Assembly (NCBI GenBank): GCA_015501075.1
Contig: JADNYJ010000331.1
Span: 1-35,546 of the forward strand
DNA from: Gymnopilus junonius
Taxonomy: Eukaryota > Basidiomycota > Agaricomycetes > Agaricales > Galerinaceae
Reading direction: 5' to 3'
DNA: 35,546 nucleotides
Within the stretch, counting starts at the first letter, position 1. Every line of letters starts with the position of its first letter. The notes below the pieces were generated by a model. That model searched no databases, was not told where the DNA came from, and saw only the letters and a list, made by a program, of their open reading frames with translations. The translations under genes were made by a program, and so were the position numbers. Positions 33,628 to 35,546 of this stretch are shown piece after piece.

Positions 33628-34237
33628 GCCTCTGCTCCCGAGCTAATTTCTTTTTATACCTTCTCGCCGGACTATGCCGTTGGGGTCCATCGTCTCTGTC
33701 AATCCCGCGTTGTCAAGTCTTTTCCGCCGACACGCCTGTCATTCTTTTTAAGCAATTTGACTGTATCACTCAACGAACTTTTGAAAATTTTCCTCTCCTA
33801 GAAAATGTGTACGTTTTATCGTCCTTGATTACTGTGTGCAATGATAATTATCCTTTATCCATAAGTGTCTCGTATTAAGTCGTCCTGGCCAGGCGCCACA
33901 CATAACAGCAAGAACGCGTTTAAAGATTAATATCAATCGCTGCTTCCTTTCCTTTCCCTCCAACACTGTCAACTTTTACGTTAACGTAGGTGGGTATCGG
34001 CCATCCTCGTACTCCATCACCGGATCTAATCTTGAACAGATGTCCATTTTCGAACCCTCTTTTCCATATTCTCATTGGAGTCCATCCGAAATGAAACCGT
34101 TTACTCCAGACTTGATGCAGAGCAGCAAATCAGCCGACGAAATATTCCTGATATCTTGGACGGCTGAGTGAGTAGCGTCATGCGGGGAAAAAAAAAGACC
34201 AATGGCAACAATGCCCACAGACAGGGTTGTTTGTATA
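33628..34237. other. Region 3' of CDC73
   Basis: Holds a 44-codon plus-strand frame from the ATG at 34040 (MSIFEPSFPYSHWSPSEMKP...) that ends beside an intron-like GTGAGT...CCACAG. No continuation in phase was found and no family recognised. Otherwise 3' flank of the genes on both sides. Confidence 0.35.
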
Positions 34238-34755
34238 TCAGCGTCTGCTTGCATCTGTCGTCGGTGCCTGGGCACATACCAGAGGGGTCGTATTCTTCCC
34301 TCCCCTTCCTACCGACTCTCTGTCTTTCTCGACCTTCATATTAACCCTTGAGCCGTTACTGGCGTCCTTGTCGACATCCCTTCCTGCTTTATTCTTTTCT
34401 TCTCGCACTTCAAAGATTGTCTCGGTGTCTGATTTATCCTCATCCGACGTTTCGCCCTGCGCAAAAGTAATCATCTAGATCAATGGGACCGGAAGATCAA
34501 GACGAGGTAAAAAGGATGACATGCCATGTTCAGTGTATCAGGCATCCGTGGATCATAGGTTTTCTGTTAATCAAGAAATTGTGTTAGTATTCAAGTATTG
34601 TCAACATTGGCGATCGCGCTGATTCAAACGTTGCACAGAACGTGACTTACCATTAGATCGACCTTGACGCCTCTTTCCGGGGACGGTACATCTTCGGCCG
34701 CTTGAGAGCTGGAGAGGGCCAAAGTGAAAGACGGAAAGGGCGCCTTTGGCATCAT
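34238..34755 (-). CDS. Small unrecognised spliced gene
   Basis: I do not recognise the product. Minus-strand exon 1 runs from a double ATG (34755) to 34651 and encodes about 35 residues (MMPKAPFPSFTLALSSSQ...). Its donor GTAAGT at 34650 is followed by a textbook branch site TACTAAC and acceptor AACAG (to 34564), so splicing on this strand is well supported. Using that acceptor the frame runs to a stop near 34481 (about 62 residues in all). Using the farther acceptor GCGCAG (exon from 34456) joins in phase to a charged frame, GETSDEDKSDTETIFEV..., ending at 34238 (about 108 residues). A TATA box lies 230 bp upstream. Product and exact 3' structure are uncertain. Confidence 0.4.
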
Positions 34756-34975
34756 TGGCGACGTGTCCAAAACTTCCGCTAATTTTGATGTGCACAACGC
34801 CCAGCGCGATGAGAAAGAGCCTGAAGGCGACCACGCTGGATCTTAAGAGGAAGAGAAGAAAGAAAGAAGAGGCTACGAAGGGAAAAAAGAGAGAGAGGAA
34901 GAGAGTAGATAGGCCAAGAGATAGCTAGGGACAAGAAAAGCAACGGGGAGCCTCCTCCTGGGCTTCCCTCCGATT

Positions 34976-34984
34976 CTTTATATA
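34976..34984 (-). promoter_or_regulatory. TATA box of the small minus-strand gene
   Basis: Minus-strand TATATAAAG followed by a purine-rich then CT-rich leader. It points toward the gene at 34755. Confidence 0.45.
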
Positions 34985-35546
34985 GCACTACCCAATGGCA
35001 CTCACGCACGCCCATGCGCACGAGGAGGCGTATGTTATGTATGCGGTAATACTAGTGGGGAAATTTACATGAAAACCTTGTAAGGAAACTGGGACAGCTG
35101 CCGCGATTTTTCTTTTTCTCTTGGTGATGAGAATTCAAGAATTCAAAAAAGAAGGCTGTGGAGAATGAATTGGACTTGAAATTTCCCACTCAGGAGCCAC
35201 CCCCTCGATTTATTAGGCCTCTCGGAGTATATGCTGGGTCGAGTGGTACATGCATGTAAATCTGCGACTGACAAGTTGGCGACTTCTGCATTGATACCGC
35301 ACTATTCAAGCTGGCGTTTGAGCTATATTTGGAGGACAGAGGACGACTGATGCACTGCTTGTGCTTGTCAGTGACGCTATCGCTATCTTGTATATGATGA
35401 GTATGGTTATTTTTGAGAGATACATTTCGTAGCCAATAAGGTCTGTTGAGTTGGCTCGTGGCTGAGACAATGGGAGCATTGAACAAGTCTAAGGAACCCG
35501 CAGATTGACATCGGCATGATAGAAGCCAGGAAATTTTTCGCCCACG
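34985..35546. other. Right-edge region without a recognised gene
   Basis: A 98-codon minus-strand frame (35190-35486) has no recognisable domain and no splice pattern. A perfect palindrome TACATGCATGTA is present near 35247-35258. Nothing else supported. Confidence 0.5.

Noticed and set aside
34227..34478. 83-codon plus-strand frame opposite the small minus-strand gene
   Set aside because: Ser/Leu-rich shadow; splicing signals and the TATA box support the minus strand instead.
35190..35486. 98-codon minus-strand frame at the right edge
   Set aside because: No recognisable domain or splice signals; length is within chance expectation.

Overview
The window is nuclear DNA from a filamentous basidiomycete, most likely a mushroom-forming agaricomycete. 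Nearly every gene is cut by short (about 46-76 nt) GT...AG introns. The clearest genes are an intersectin-like endocytic scaffold, a HAL/SAT4-type kinase and the Paf1-complex subunit Cdc73. The window also holds an expanded family of coiled-coil plus F-box proteins of the kind abundant in mushroom genomes. The species cannot be named from the sequence alone.

Layout. (1) 1-1644, minus: F-box protein running off the left edge, with a TATA box just upstream. (2) 2537-10726, plus: one long intersectin/Cin1-type gene. Its order is LxxQxTG motifs, EH domain, coiled coils, NPF, acidic DDW motif, WH2, SH3, SH3, then after an alternative-looking intron a RhoGEF (DH) and PH domain. What looks like a decayed C2 domain follows (10.9-12.25 kb), interrupted by an 809-bp terminal-inverted-repeat element that contains a degenerate tRNA-like sequence. 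(3) 12.7-18.6 kb: two diverged copies of an unrecognised, intron-containing, hairpin-rich transcription unit. They point away from each other (minus 14.13 to 12.70 kb; plus 16.63 to 18.62 kb), each with a TATA-like box and a shared 3' end block. (4) 18.6-23.3 kb: gene-poor DNA, a broken F-box paralogue and an 839-bp non-autonomous hAT-like element with an 8-bp target duplication. (5) 24.15-29.25 kb: two more F-box genes from two different subfamilies. (6) 29.59-33.63 kb: the kinase gene, then CDC73, same strand, 134 bp apart. (7) 34.2-35 kb, minus: a small unrecognised spliced gene with a TATA box.

The intersectin gene would link clathrin-coat endocytosis to Arp2/3 actin and Rho-GTPase activation. 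Cdc73 acts in RNA polymerase II elongation, and the kinase probably controls plasma-membrane transporters. These are independent housekeeping roles and I see no operon-like logic between them. A recurring oddity is that several conserved genes lack exactly one base at certain positions, often in homopolymer runs; adding one base restores the conserved reading frame. This looks more like sequence or assembly error than gene death. Only the middle F-box copy (20.5-22.05 kb) carries clear nonsense changes. The most novel-looking feature is the divergent pair of hairpin-repeat transcription units at 12.7-18.6 kb.
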